From NCBI GenBank assembly GCA_937888775.1, contig CALAQT010000577.1:1-22962 (forward strand): a DNA stretch of 22,962 nucleotides, written 5' to 3'. The stretch comes from an uncultured Actinomycetes bacterium. GTDB taxonomy: Bacteria; Actinomycetota; Thermoleophilia; Solirubrobacterales; Solirubrobacteraceae. Below the pieces are notes generated by a model, which was given only the letters and a program-made list of their open reading frames with translations, was not told the origin of the DNA and made no database searches. The position numbers were made by a program, and so were the translations under genes. This document shows, in pieces, positions 14,819-22,167 of this stretch; position 1 is the first letter of the stretch, and each line of letters begins with the position of its first letter.

Positions 14819-15682
14819 ATGACCGACCTCGCATTCATCGGTACCGGCACGATGGGCCATCCGATGGCCCGCAACCTGCTCGGAGCGAACTTCAAAGTTC
14901 ACGCTTTCAACCGATCGGCCGCGCGCGCGCGCTCGCTGTCCGACGACGGTGCCGAGCTGTTTGAAGATCCGCGCGCCGCAGCGGACGGTTGCTCGTTGCT
15001 GCTGACGATGCTGAGTGACGCCGATGCCGTGCTGGAGACCGCCGCCCCGGCGCTGGAAGCGCTGCAGGGGGAGCGGATCTGGATCCAGATGAGCACGATC
15101 GGGATCGACGGCATCGAACGCTGCGCCGAGCTCGCGGAGCAGGCCGGCGTGAGCCTGGTGGACGCCCCGGTGCTGGGCACGCGGGAGCCGGCGCAGAAGG
15201 GCGCGCTCGTCGTCCTGGCCTCCGGCCCCAACGATGCGCGTGGGTCCTGTCAGCCGGTGTTTGATGCGGTGGGGTCAAGGACGCTGTGGCTGGGTGAGGC
15301 GGGGGCCGGCACCCGGGCCAAGGTCGTGGTCAACAGCTGGATTGTCGGTGTCGTCGCGGTGCTGGCCGAGACGATCACGCTGGCACAAGCGCTCGACATC
15401 GATCCGCGGCAGTTCTTTGAGGCGGTCAAGGGAGGCCCGCTTGATCTCGCCTACGCCCAGATTAAGGGCGGCCAGATGATCGACAGATCATTCGACGATC
15501 CGGCCTTCAGGCTCGCCCTGTCCCGCAAGGATGCCGATCTGGTGCTGGCGGCTGCGGCGCAAGCTGGACTGGAGGTCCCGGTCATGCAGGCGGTGGCCGA
15601 GCGGCTTGCGCTCGCCGAGCAGGCCGGACACGGCGATGAGGACATGGCCGCGACCTATTGGGCGACCGCCCCCACTGACTGA
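14819..15682 (+). CDS. 3-hydroxyisobutyrate dehydrogenase-like NAD(P)-dependent oxidoreductase
   Basis: The 287-residue product fits the beta-hydroxyacid dehydrogenase family. It has the N-terminal dinucleotide motif IGTGTMGHPMARNL (7-20), the substrate-loop motif DAPVLGTREPAQKGAL (115-130, where DAPVSGG is usual), and the catalytic K168 in AKVVVNSWIVG. An all-helical C-terminal half contains LSRKDADLVLAAA, the usual end-of-domain motif. It should reversibly oxidise a beta-hydroxy acid or reduce a related semialdehyde; the altered DAPV-LGT loop makes the exact substrate unclear. The ATG at 14819 follows a TTGACA (14785-14790) that overlaps the stop of the preceding HATPase stub, and a TACTCG element eight bases before the start. 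No ribosome-binding site is visible. Its 3' end faces the sigma/topoisomerase debris. Confidence 0.88.
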   Translation: MTDLAFIGTGTMGHPMARNLLGANFKVHAFNRSAARARSLSDDGAELFEDPRAAADGCSLLLTMLSDADAVLETAAPALEALQGERIWIQMSTIGIDGIERCAELAEQAGVSLVDAPVLGTREPAQKGALVVLASGPNDARGSCQPVFDAVGSRTLWLGEAGAGTRAKVVVNSWIVGVVAVLAETITLAQALDIDPRQFFEAVKGGPLDLAYAQIKGGQMIDRSFDDPAFRLALSRKDADLVLAAAAQAGLEVPVMQAVAERLALAEQAGHGDEDMAATYWATAPTD

Positions 15683-15740
15683 TTGCCCCCAGCGGGCCAG
15701 GGTAGGAGTCCCCGGCGGGAAGGTCGGGGGAATGGCGTCC

Positions 15741-15977
15741 CTACGGCTGGATGCGATCGGCGGTCATCTCGCGCAGCCGCTGCAGCGATCTGCGCAACAG
15801 GCGGGAGACCTGCATCTGTGACACCCCGATGCGGTCCGCGATCTCGGTCTGGGTGAGATCCTCGCCGAAGCGCAAATAGAGGATCTGCCGCTCGAGCTGG
15901 GACAGATGCTGTGCAGCGGCGAAGATCGTGGCCTGATCATCGACCGAACTGAGTCGCCGGTCCTCCCGGCCCGCGGA
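15741..15977 (-). pseudogene. Sigma factor C-terminal stub (SigF-type region 4)
   Basis: On the minus strand, the frame opening right after the TGA that ends the topoisomerase remnant reads GREDRRLSSVDDQATIFAAA, then QHLSQLERQILYLRFGEDLT, then QTEIADRIGVSQMQVSRLLR, and stops at 15741-15743. The LERQILYLRF and ISQMQVSRLLRRSL-type pattern is region 4.1/4.2 of SigB/SigF-family factors, including the recognition helix for the -35 element. It is a clear 78-codon domain, but it has no start codon of its own and none of regions 1.2-3. It may be the missing end of the sigma remnant at 12923, moved and inverted, or a piece of a second sigma gene. Confidence 0.8.
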
Positions 15978-16937
15978 TCAGGCCGATGGCACCCGCGAAG
16001 CGAAGCGTTGCAGTGCCGGCGAGCCCCGCTCGCCGTCGAGCAGGTCCAGCACCGCACGCTCCAGCCGTCTGCGGGCCGGTCGTCGGGACCGCTGAGCTCT
16101 CCGATCCGATCGAGCGCTCCTCCGATCGTCCAGCCCGACAGATAGCGGTCAAAGACCCGCGGATCGATGTAAGCGCGACGGGCCACGGCCGGAGTGTTGC
16201 CGAGCACCTCCGACATCCCGCTCACGGCGCCGTCGATCGAGCGGCGACGGGCGCGTTGGGAGGTCGCGCCGCGTCCGTCTGCCGCCAGCGCGACCGCGGC
16301 GAGCACGGTGGCGTTCCAGGTGCGGACGTCCTTGGCGCTGAACTCCTCGCCGAGCACAGACTTCAGGTAGTCGCTGATCTGCTCCGAGCGCACGTCGTGC
16401 CAGGCTCGCCCGGAGCGATACGCCAGCAGATGCTCACTACCGCCCCGACGGCGCTTGAGCGTGGCGACCACTTCACGGGAGAGCCGATCATCGATCGCCT
16501 GCACCCGCCGGATCCCGCCCTTGGCCAGGTAATCGAAGACGACAGCATCGCCGCGGATAGATACGTGCTGCTTGCCGATCGTGGCCAGCCCCAGGCCACC
16601 GTCGTCATCGGCGTACTGCTCGCTTCCGATCCGGAACAGACCAACGTCGAGATACTGCTTGCGGCCGGCCGCGTCGATTCCCGTCGCCTGCAGATGCCCG
16701 AGCTGATCCGGGCAGATCCAGACCTCCTGCCACGCCGGTGGGATCGCCAGCCGTCACGCGGAGCAGCTGGTCCGGATCGGTGATTCGCCGGCCGTGGCTG
16801 TCGACATAGCTGAATCCACGCCCGCGCCGTATGCGACGCAGGCCCTGACCTGAGCAGTCAGAGCGACCGGCTGCTCGCCAGCGGCCTGGCGTCCGCTCGC
16901 CATCCACGCTCGCCGGATTGGGCGGCCGCCGCGTCAT
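15978..16937 (-). pseudogene. Broken DNA topoisomerase IB gene
   Basis: Read from 16937 the N-terminus gives SGQGLRRIRRGRGFSYVDSH and RRITDPDQLLRVTA. A frame change near 16741-16755 moves to IPPAWQEVWICPDQLGHLQA and GRKQY. At about 16652 roughly 60 residues are missing, and the sequence resumes at LDVGLFRIGSEQYADD. The catalytic domain is then continuous, with the Arg of LFRIG, a Lys in YLAKGG, the Arg of KDVRTWN, Asn of LGNTPAV and the tyrosine of ARRAYIDP, matching bacterial TopIB, in which Asn replaces the viral His. A second frame change near 16061-16068 is needed to reach the genuine end LERAVLDLLDGERG...FASRVPSA, with a stop at 15978. Two frameshifts and a deletion in the DNA-clamp part argue for a dead gene; the continuous middle frame alone would not make the full enzyme. 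Confidence 0.85.
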
Positions 16938-16987
16938 CCGGCTGTCTCGCCAGACTGGCCGGCGCCCAAGTCATCCGGCCTCTCGCC
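16933..16987. repeat. Imperfect direct repeat upstream of pepT
   Basis: GTCATCCGGCTGTCTCGCC (16933-16951) recurs as GTCATCCGGCCTCTCGCC (16970-16987) with one base missing, at a 37-bp period. The copies lie between the divergent topoisomerase remnant and pepT, and the first copy contains the remnant's ATG. It could be an operator pair or a simple duplication. Confidence 0.6.
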
Positions 16988-16988
16988 T

Positions 16989-16994
16989 TAGGAT
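16989..16994 (+). promoter_or_regulatory. Candidate -10 element for the pepT operon
   Basis: TAGGAT fits TAnnnT and ends nine bases before the pepT ATG at 17004, which lacks a ribosome-binding site. The spacing equals that seen before the rhodanese gene, suggesting leaderless transcription of the five-gene run. No clear -35 is seen. Confidence 0.4.
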
Positions 16995-17003
16995 ACTGGA
17001 CCG

Positions 17004-18290
17004 ATGGCTACCGCTTGCTACACCTCACCGCTGGCGCAGGAGTTGGCCCCGGGGCTGCTGGACCGCTTTACGCGCTACGTCCAGATCGATACCCAGTCAC
17101 GCCGGGATCGCACCCGCTCGCCGAGCACGCCCGGCCAGCTGGAGCTGGGCCGCCTGCTCGTCGCCGAGCTGGCCGAGGCCGGGCTGGCCGATGCCAGCCT
17201 CGACGAGAACGGCTACGTCATCGCAACCCTGGCGGCCACCAACGGCGCCGATGCGGTGGTCGGTCTGATCGCCCACCTCGACACCAGCCCGGATGCACCC
17301 GGCGCCGGGGTGGCGCCGATCGTCCACCGCGACTACGACGGCGGCGTGCTCGAGCTCCCGCGTGACGGCACCCGCCTGGATCCCGCCTCCATGCCCGAGC
17401 TCATCGCCAAACGTGGCCACGACATCGTCACCGCCAGCGGCGACACTCTGCTCGGCGCCGACGACAAGGCCGGCGTGGCCGAGATCATGGCCGCCGTCAC
17501 CTACCTGGCGGCCCATCCTGAGCTGCCGCGCCCGACGCTGCGGATCGCGTTTACGCCCGACGAGGAGATCGGCGAGGGCGCGACCCTGTTTGACCTTGAG
17601 CGCTTCGGTGCCGCCTGCGCCTACACGATCGACGGATCCGAGCTGGGAGAGCTGCAGGACGAGACCTTCACGGCGCTGGAGGCGATCGTGACGATCCACG
17701 GCGTCGAGGTGCACCCTGGACAGGCGACCGGCAAGCTCGTTAACGCGGCGCGTCTCGCCGCCCGCGTGATCGCCGCCCTGCCGTACGACACGCTCACTCC
17801 CGAGACGACCTCAGAGCGCCAGGGCTTCATCCATCCCTACGAGCTGACCGGCACCGCCGGAAGGGCCGAGATCCGCGCGATCATCCGCGATTTCGACGAT
17901 GGGCTGGTGGCCGAGCACGCGGCGCTGCTGGAGCGTACGGCGCGTGAGATCGTCGGCGCCGAGCCGCGGGCTCGCCTCCAATTCGATCTGCGCCGTCAGT
18001 ATCGGAACATGCGCAGCTATCTCGATGCCGTCCCACACGTGACCGAGGCCGCCGAGCGGGCGATTCGCGCCGAGGGAATCGAACCCCGACGCCATCCGAT
18101 TCGCGGCGGCACCGACGGCTCGCGGCTGAGCGAGATGGGGCTGCCGACTCCCAACCTCTTCACCGGCGGACACGAGTATCACTCGGTGCGCGAGTGGGCC
18201 TCGGTGCAGGACATGGCGGCCGCTGCCGCCACGGTCGTGAGGCTGGCCGAGGTGTGGACGCACACCGGCGACGCGGCGGTCGGGCGATGA
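17004..18290 (+). CDS. pepT: Peptidase T (tripeptide aminopeptidase), M20B family
   Basis: The 428-residue product is a di-zinc M20 peptidase that removes the N-terminal residue from tripeptides in the cytoplasm. Metal and catalytic residues are in place: H91 and D93 in HLDTSPD, bridging D153 in GADDKAG, catalytic E187 and metal E188 in PDEEIGEG, D210 in TIDGSE, and a late His in GGHEYHSVREW. The lid domain contains the family motif VEVHPGQATGKLVNA. Length is typical. The gene opens a run of five co-directional genes; its TGA overlaps the next ATG (ATGA at 18287-18290), so translation is probably coupled. A peptidase leading sugar-nucleotide genes has no obvious logic and may only reflect operon assembly. 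Confidence 0.95.
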   Translation: MATACYTSPLAQELAPGLLDRFTRYVQIDTQSRRDRTRSPSTPGQLELGRLLVAELAEAGLADASLDENGYVIATLAATNGADAVVGLIAHLDTSPDAPGAGVAPIVHRDYDGGVLELPRDGTRLDPASMPELIAKRGHDIVTASGDTLLGADDKAGVAEIMAAVTYLAAHPELPRPTLRIAFTPDEEIGEGATLFDLERFGAACAYTIDGSELGELQDETFTALEAIVTIHGVEVHPGQATGKLVNAARLAARVIAALPYDTLTPETTSERQGFIHPYELTGTAGRAEIRAIIRDFDDGLVAEHAALLERTAREIVGAEPRARLQFDLRRQYRNMRSYLDAVPHVTEAAERAIRAEGIEPRRHPIRGGTDGSRLSEMGLPTPNLFTGGHEYHSVREWASVQDMAAAAATVVRLAEVWTHTGDAAVGR

Positions 18291-19087
18291 GTCCCTCGGG
18301 AGCCGGATCACTGGCCAGCCTGGACGGCACGATCACCGCCGCCGCCGAGGCGATGATCCCCGCCACCGACGAGGGGTTGCTGCGCGGCGACGGCGTGTTC
18401 GAGGTGATTCGCGTCTACGACGGCCGCCCGTTCGCGGTCGATCAGCACCTCGCGCGGCTGGCCCGCTCGGCGGCCAATCTACGCCTGGAGCTGGACTCCG
18501 AGCTGATCCGGGCCGAGGCCTACCGCCTGCTGGCCAACGCCGGCCCTGGCCCCGATCACGATCTGCTGAGGATCGTGCTGACACGCGGCGGCCGGCGGTT
18601 GCTGCTGACCGAGGCGCTGCCGCCGTCGCCGGAGCGGATCCGCCTGAAGTCGATCACCTATTCACCGACGCGGGTCCTGGACGGGGTCAAGTCGCTCTCA
18701 TACGCCGCCAACATGCTGGCTGGCCGGCTCGCCCGTGAGCAGGGGTTTGACGACGCGCTGCTGGTCACTCCTCACGGCCGCGTGCTGGAGGCCCCCACCA
18801 GCTCGATCTTCTGGGTCCAGGGCCAGCTGGTGATGACTCCTCCGCTGGAGGAACACATCCTGGCCTCGATCACTCGCGCCGTGGTGATCGACGTGGCGGG
18901 GGCGCAGGAGCGGACGTGCACGCTTGAGGAGTTGCTCGCCGCCGACGAGGTGTTCGTGGCCTCGACCACGCGTGAGGTCCAACCGGTCGCCGCCGTCGAC
19001 GAGACGACCTTCGCGCAATCCGGTCCGATCACCGAGCGGACTGCTTCACGGGTTAGCGCCGCGATCCAGACGGAGCTCGGATCCTGA
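18287..19087 (+). CDS. Class IV (PLP) aminotransferase / aminodeoxychorismate lyase-like
   Basis: The 266-residue product is a fold-type IV PLP enzyme. The N-terminal DEGLLRGDGVFEVIRVYDGR (28-47) and FAVDQHLARL are typical of the family. K135 in GVKSLSYAANMLA is the cofactor Lys, and E168 in RVLEAPTSSIFWV is the conserved Glu that contacts the PLP ring nitrogen. The group includes branched-chain and D-amino-acid aminotransferases and PabC (4-amino-4-deoxychorismate lyase); sequence alone does not separate them, though the short length and APTSSIFW segment leave PabC-like activity open. The start is the ATG overlapping the pepT stop (ATGA). Its own stop overlaps the next start (CTGA). It is not of the DegT type used in UDP-sugar transamination, so it probably does not act on the sugar made by its neighbours. 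Confidence 0.85.
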   Translation: MSPSGAGSLASLDGTITAAAEAMIPATDEGLLRGDGVFEVIRVYDGRPFAVDQHLARLARSAANLRLELDSELIRAEAYRLLANAGPGPDHDLLRIVLTRGGRRLLLTEALPPSPERIRLKSITYSPTRVLDGVKSLSYAANMLAGRLAREQGFDDALLVTPHGRVLEAPTSSIFWVQGQLVMTPPLEEHILASITRAVVIDVAGAQERTCTLEELLAADEVFVASTTREVQPVAAVDETTFAQSGPITERTASRVSAAIQTELGS

Positions 19088-20154
19088 AGGTCCTGACGGT
19101 AATCGGGAACCGCCCGCAGTTCATCAAGGCGGCGGCAGTTTCGCCCCGGCTGCGTGAGTCCGATCAGGAGGTGCTCGTCCACACCGGGCAGCACTTCGAT
19201 GACGAGCTCTCGGCGGTGTTCTTCGCCCAGCTCGGAGTACCGGCCCCGGATCGTCAGCTGGGGGTCTTCGGGGGGTCCAACAGTTCGCAGACCGCACGCA
19301 TGCTGGGTGCCCTGGACCCGGTCCTGACAGCGGAGGCGCCTGACCTGGTGCTCGTCTACGGCGACACGAACTCGACCCTCGCCGGGGCGCTGGCCGGCGC
19401 CCAGGCCGGCGTGCCGGTGGCCCACGTCGAAGCGGGGATGCGCTCGTTTGATCGATCGATGCCCGAGGAGCTCAACCGGACTCTGGTAGACCACGCCAGC
19501 GACCTGCTGCTCTGCTCCACCGAGGTCGCCTGCGAGAACCTGCGGCGCGAATCGGTGACCGGAAGGATCAAGCTGGTCGGAGACGTGATGGTGGATGTGG
19601 CGCTGTCGGTGGCGCCGTCGGCGCGGGATCGCACCGAGCTGCTGGAGCGCTACGGGTTGCGCTCCGGCGGTTACGTGCTGGCCACGGCGCATCGAGCCGG
19701 AAACGTCGACGATCCGGTCCGCCTGGCCCGGCTGGTGGATCTGCTGTGCGCAGTTCCGATGCCGGTGCTGCTGCCGCTGCACCCACGGACCGCCGGGCGA
19801 CTGCGCCACGCCGGCCTGACCGATCGCCTGCAGCGCGACGGCGCCGTGACGCTCACCCCGCCGTTGGGCTACCTGGAGCTGACCACGCTGCTGTGCCACG
19901 CCCACGCGGTCCTCACGGACTCTGGCGGGCTTCAGAAGGAGGCCTACCTGGCCGGCGTTCCCTGCGTCACGCTGAGGGCCAACACCGAGTGGACCGAGAC
20001 CGTCCAGGCGGGCTGGAACACGCTGGTCGATCTCGACCGGGCGGCCGCGCTGGCGGCGCTGCAACGGACGCCACCGCCGGAGCGGCCGTCGTTGTACGGG
20101 GATGGCCACGCCGGTGAGCGGGTGGTGGCCACGCTTAGACTGCTGTGCGGATGA
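19084..20154 (+). CDS. wecB: UDP-N-acetylglucosamine 2-epimerase (non-hydrolysing), CTG start
   Basis: The product interconverts UDP-GlcNAc and UDP-ManNAc in the cytoplasm. Counting from 19084 it has 356 residues: KVLTVIGNRPQFIKAAAVSP at the N-terminus, GDTNST (93-98), HVEAGMRSFDRSMPEELNR (about 114-132) with the conserved acidic residues, TAHRAGNVDD, LPLHPRT, and the UDP-binding SGGLQKEAYLAGVPCVTLR. No ATG, GTG or TTG occurs in frame between the stop at 19054 and GTG 19171, and starting at 19171 would remove the first strand and the IGNRPQFIK substrate loop. The CTG at 19084 gives a normal (M)KVLTVIGNRPQ start, has GGAG eight bases upstream, and overlaps the preceding stop as CTGA. I therefore infer a rare CTG start with translational coupling. 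Confidence 0.92.
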   Translation: MKVLTVIGNRPQFIKAAAVSPRLRESDQEVLVHTGQHFDDELSAVFFAQLGVPAPDRQLGVFGGSNSSQTARMLGALDPVLTAEAPDLVLVYGDTNSTLAGALAGAQAGVPVAHVEAGMRSFDRSMPEELNRTLVDHASDLLLCSTEVACENLRRESVTGRIKLVGDVMVDVALSVAPSARDRTELLERYGLRSGGYVLATAHRAGNVDDPVRLARLVDLLCAVPMPVLLPLHPRTAGRLRHAGLTDRLQRDGAVTLTPPLGYLELTTLLCHAHAVLTDSGGLQKEAYLAGVPCVTLRANTEWTETVQAGWNTLVDLDRAAALAALQRTPPPERPSLYGDGHAGERVVATLRLLCG

Positions 20155-20167
20155 GCGCAGAACTGCC

Positions 20168-21163
20168 ATGAGCGAGCGGCTGATTTCCGTCGGCGTGGCC
20201 GGACTCGGATACTGGGGTCCCAATCTGGCCCGCAACTTCGCCGCGATCCCCGGCTGCGAGCTGGCCTACTGTTGTGACGAATCCGAACCGGCCCGGTCCC
20301 GGGCTGCCCAGAGCTTTCCGGGGACGCGGATCTGCGCCGACCTGGACGAGCTGCTCGACGATCCGCAACTGGACGCGATCGCGCTGGCCACGCCGGTTCC
20401 AACCCATGGCGAGCTGGCGGTGCGCGTCCTGCAGGCCGGCAAGCACTGCTTCGTCGAGAAGCCGCTGGCGCAATCGGTCGCCGACGCCGAGCTCGCGCTG
20501 GCCGCCGCGCGTGAGGCCGGACGCGTGCTGATGGTCGGCCATCTGCTGGAGTACCACCCCGGCGTGCAGAAGCTCAAGCAGCTGACCGAGTCCGGGGAGC
20601 TGGGTGAGCGCATCTACTACATCTACGGCAACCGCCTGAACCTCGGCAAGCTGCGCGCCGATGAGAACGCGCTCTGGAGCCTGGGCGCCCACGACGTGTC
20701 GGTTCTGCTCTACCTCGCCGGCGAGGAGCCGTTGGAGGTCTCGGCCCACGGCGAGTGCTATGTGCGCGATGGCGTCGAGGACGTGGTGTTCTGCTTCTTG
20801 CGCTTTCCCTCCGGCCTGTCGGCCCACCTGCATCTGTCCTGGCTCGATCCGCATAAGGAGCGAAGGTTCACGGTCGTCGGCTCCCGCCGGATGGCGACCT
20901 TCGACGACATGGAGCTGGAGCGCAAGCTCACCGTCTACGACAAGGGTTTTGACGAGGACGTGCGCACCTATGGCGAGTACATCACTCGCAGCGGTGACAG
21001 CTTCTCGCCGCGGATCGTCAACCGGGAGCCGCTGCGGATCGAGTGCGAGCACTTCGTCGAGTGCCTGCGCAGCGGCCAGACGCCGCGCTCAGACGGCGCC
21101 AGCGGGCTGCGGGTGGTGCGCGTGCTGGAGCGTCTCCAGCATTCGCTGGACGCAGCCGCGTGA
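20168..21163 (+). CDS. Gfo/Idh/MocA-family sugar-nucleotide dehydrogenase (WlbA/WbpB-like)
   Basis: From the ATG at 20168 the product is 331 residues. The Rossmann motif GVAGLGYWGPNLARNF (9-24) binds NAD(P), and the signature E97-K98-P99 lies in GKHCFVEKPLA, with K98 catalytic. The second domain has GHLLEYHPGVQKLKQL, GNRLNLGKLRADENALWSLG and AHDVSVLLYL, a pattern common in dehydrogenases acting at C3 of UDP-GlcNAc-derived uronic acids (WlbA/WbpB type). Its place between wecB and a hexapeptide acyltransferase supports a role in making a 2,3-diacetamido sugar nucleotide. The start is 13 bp after the wecB stop; the frame is open further upstream but that part overlaps wecB and is not dehydrogenase-like. 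Substrate assignment is inference. Confidence 0.88.
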   Translation: MSERLISVGVAGLGYWGPNLARNFAAIPGCELAYCCDESEPARSRAAQSFPGTRICADLDELLDDPQLDAIALATPVPTHGELAVRVLQAGKHCFVEKPLAQSVADAELALAAAREAGRVLMVGHLLEYHPGVQKLKQLTESGELGERIYYIYGNRLNLGKLRADENALWSLGAHDVSVLLYLAGEEPLEVSAHGECYVRDGVEDVVFCFLRFPSGLSAHLHLSWLDPHKERRFTVVGSRRMATFDDMELERKLTVYDKGFDEDVRTYGEYITRSGDSFSPRIVNREPLRIECEHFVECLRSGQTPRSDGASGLRVVRVLERLQHSLDAAA

Positions 21164-21168
21164 GATCG

Positions 21169-21984
21169 ATGTCCCTACCACCTGACGTTCACGTGTCAAT
21201 CGCGCCGGGGGCGCAGCTCGGCGAGAACGTCTCGGTGGGGCCGTTCGCCGTGATCGGAGATCGCGTTCGGGTCGGAGCCGGCACGCGGATCGGCGCCGGC
21301 GCGGTGATCGGCGATCACGCCCGCATCGGGGCCGACGCGCGGATCTGCGCCGGGGCGATGATCGGTGCCGACACCGAACTGGGCCCCGGCTGCGTGGTGG
21401 AGGAGGGCGCGGTGCTGGGCAAGCGCCCCCGGCTGCGAGCCGGGTCGCGCGCGGCCGCCGGCGCCGCCCTGGATCCGCTGGTGATCGGTGCCGAGGTCAC
21501 GGTCTGCTGCGGAGCGGTCGTCTACGCGGGGGCGCGGATCTGCGCCGGCGCGATCATCGGCGATCAGGCGCAGGTGCGCGAGCGCGCCGTCATCGGCGAA
21601 CGGTCGGTCGTGGGGCGTGGCTCTGCGGTCGATTTCGATTCCCGCGTCGGCGCCCGGGTCCTGATCCAGACCGGGGTCTACATCACCCACGCTGTGCTCG
21701 TGGAGGACGACGTATTCATCGGGCCCGGCGTCGTGACCACCAACGACGACACGATGGGCCGCCACTTGGGCGGCGAACCGCTGCGGGGCCCGACCTTCCG
21801 ACGCGCCTGCCGGATCGGCGGCGGTGCGGTGCTGGTGCCCGGGATCGAGATCGGCGAGGAGGCGTTCGTGGCCGCCGGAGCTGTGGTCACGCGCGACGTC
21901 GGCCCCCGGGACGTGGTGATGGGCGTTCCCGCTCGCATCGTGCGCCGCGTGCCTGACGCCGACCTGCACGAGCACTGGAGCTGA
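21169..21984 (+). CDS. Left-handed beta-helix acyltransferase (WlbB/WbpD-like, extended)
   Basis: The 271-residue product is built almost entirely of hexapeptide repeats ([LIV]GxxxX type), giving a left-handed beta-helix trimer. The C-terminal half carries the WlbB/WbpD-type signature: GVYITHAVLVEDDVFIGPGV, then TNDD, RACRIGGGAVLVPGIEIGEE, and the closing VVMGVPARIVRRV. These enzymes acetylate the 3-amino group of UDP-GlcNAc-derived sugars with acetyl-CoA. Family members are about 190-200 residues; here an additional N-terminal set of repeats (about residues 5-75) precedes the core. The ATG lies five bases after the preceding stop, so the gene is part of the same transcript. It is the last gene of the run and converges on purA. 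Confidence 0.85.
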   Translation: MSLPPDVHVSIAPGAQLGENVSVGPFAVIGDRVRVGAGTRIGAGAVIGDHARIGADARICAGAMIGADTELGPGCVVEEGAVLGKRPRLRAGSRAAAGAALDPLVIGAEVTVCCGAVVYAGARICAGAIIGDQAQVRERAVIGERSVVGRGSAVDFDSRVGARVLIQTGVYITHAVLVEDDVFIGPGVVTTNDDTMGRHLGGEPLRGPTFRRACRIGGGAVLVPGIEIGEEAFVAAGAVVTRDVGPRDVVMGVPARIVRRVPDADLHEHWS

Positions 21985-21995
21985 GACCCCGCGTT

Positions 21996-22013
21996 CTCCC
22001 CGCCGGACGGGAG
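21996..22013. terminator. Small hairpin after the acyltransferase gene
   Basis: CTCCC (21996-22000) pairs with GGGAG (22009-22013), 12 bases after the operon's last stop codon. A second stem, CCACC-CTC-GGTGG, lies at 22107-22119, nearer the purA end. Either could act in the convergent gap (21985-22167), but neither has a T-run. I see no gene in this gap. Confidence 0.3.
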
Positions 22014-22167
22014 CCTTCGAGGGAATCCGAGGCCAATATGGCAGCAGATCCACCTTAGTACTCCTAACCATGAATACGATCCCATTCGAGCGGCCCCTGA
22101 CGGGAACCACCCTCGGTGGGACCGTACTTATGGCGGGAAGCGCCGAGAGGGCGCGGGGTGGCGGGGG

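Noticed and set aside
15764..16504. A single 246-residue protein reading from the topoisomerase catalytic domain to 15764
   Set aside because: After about residue 145 the frame leaves the genuine topoisomerase end and reads across the sigma region-4 stub out of frame; it is an artefact of a frameshift, not a fusion protein.
18772..20235. A 487-codon minus-strand frame across the aminotransferase and wecB genes
   Set aside because: Antisense shadow of two well-supported genes; no domain recognised.
20135..22110. Long minus-strand frames opposite the Gfo/Idh/MocA and acyltransferase genes
   Set aside because: Low-complexity translations mirroring the sense codons; the sense-strand proteins have full catalytic motifs.
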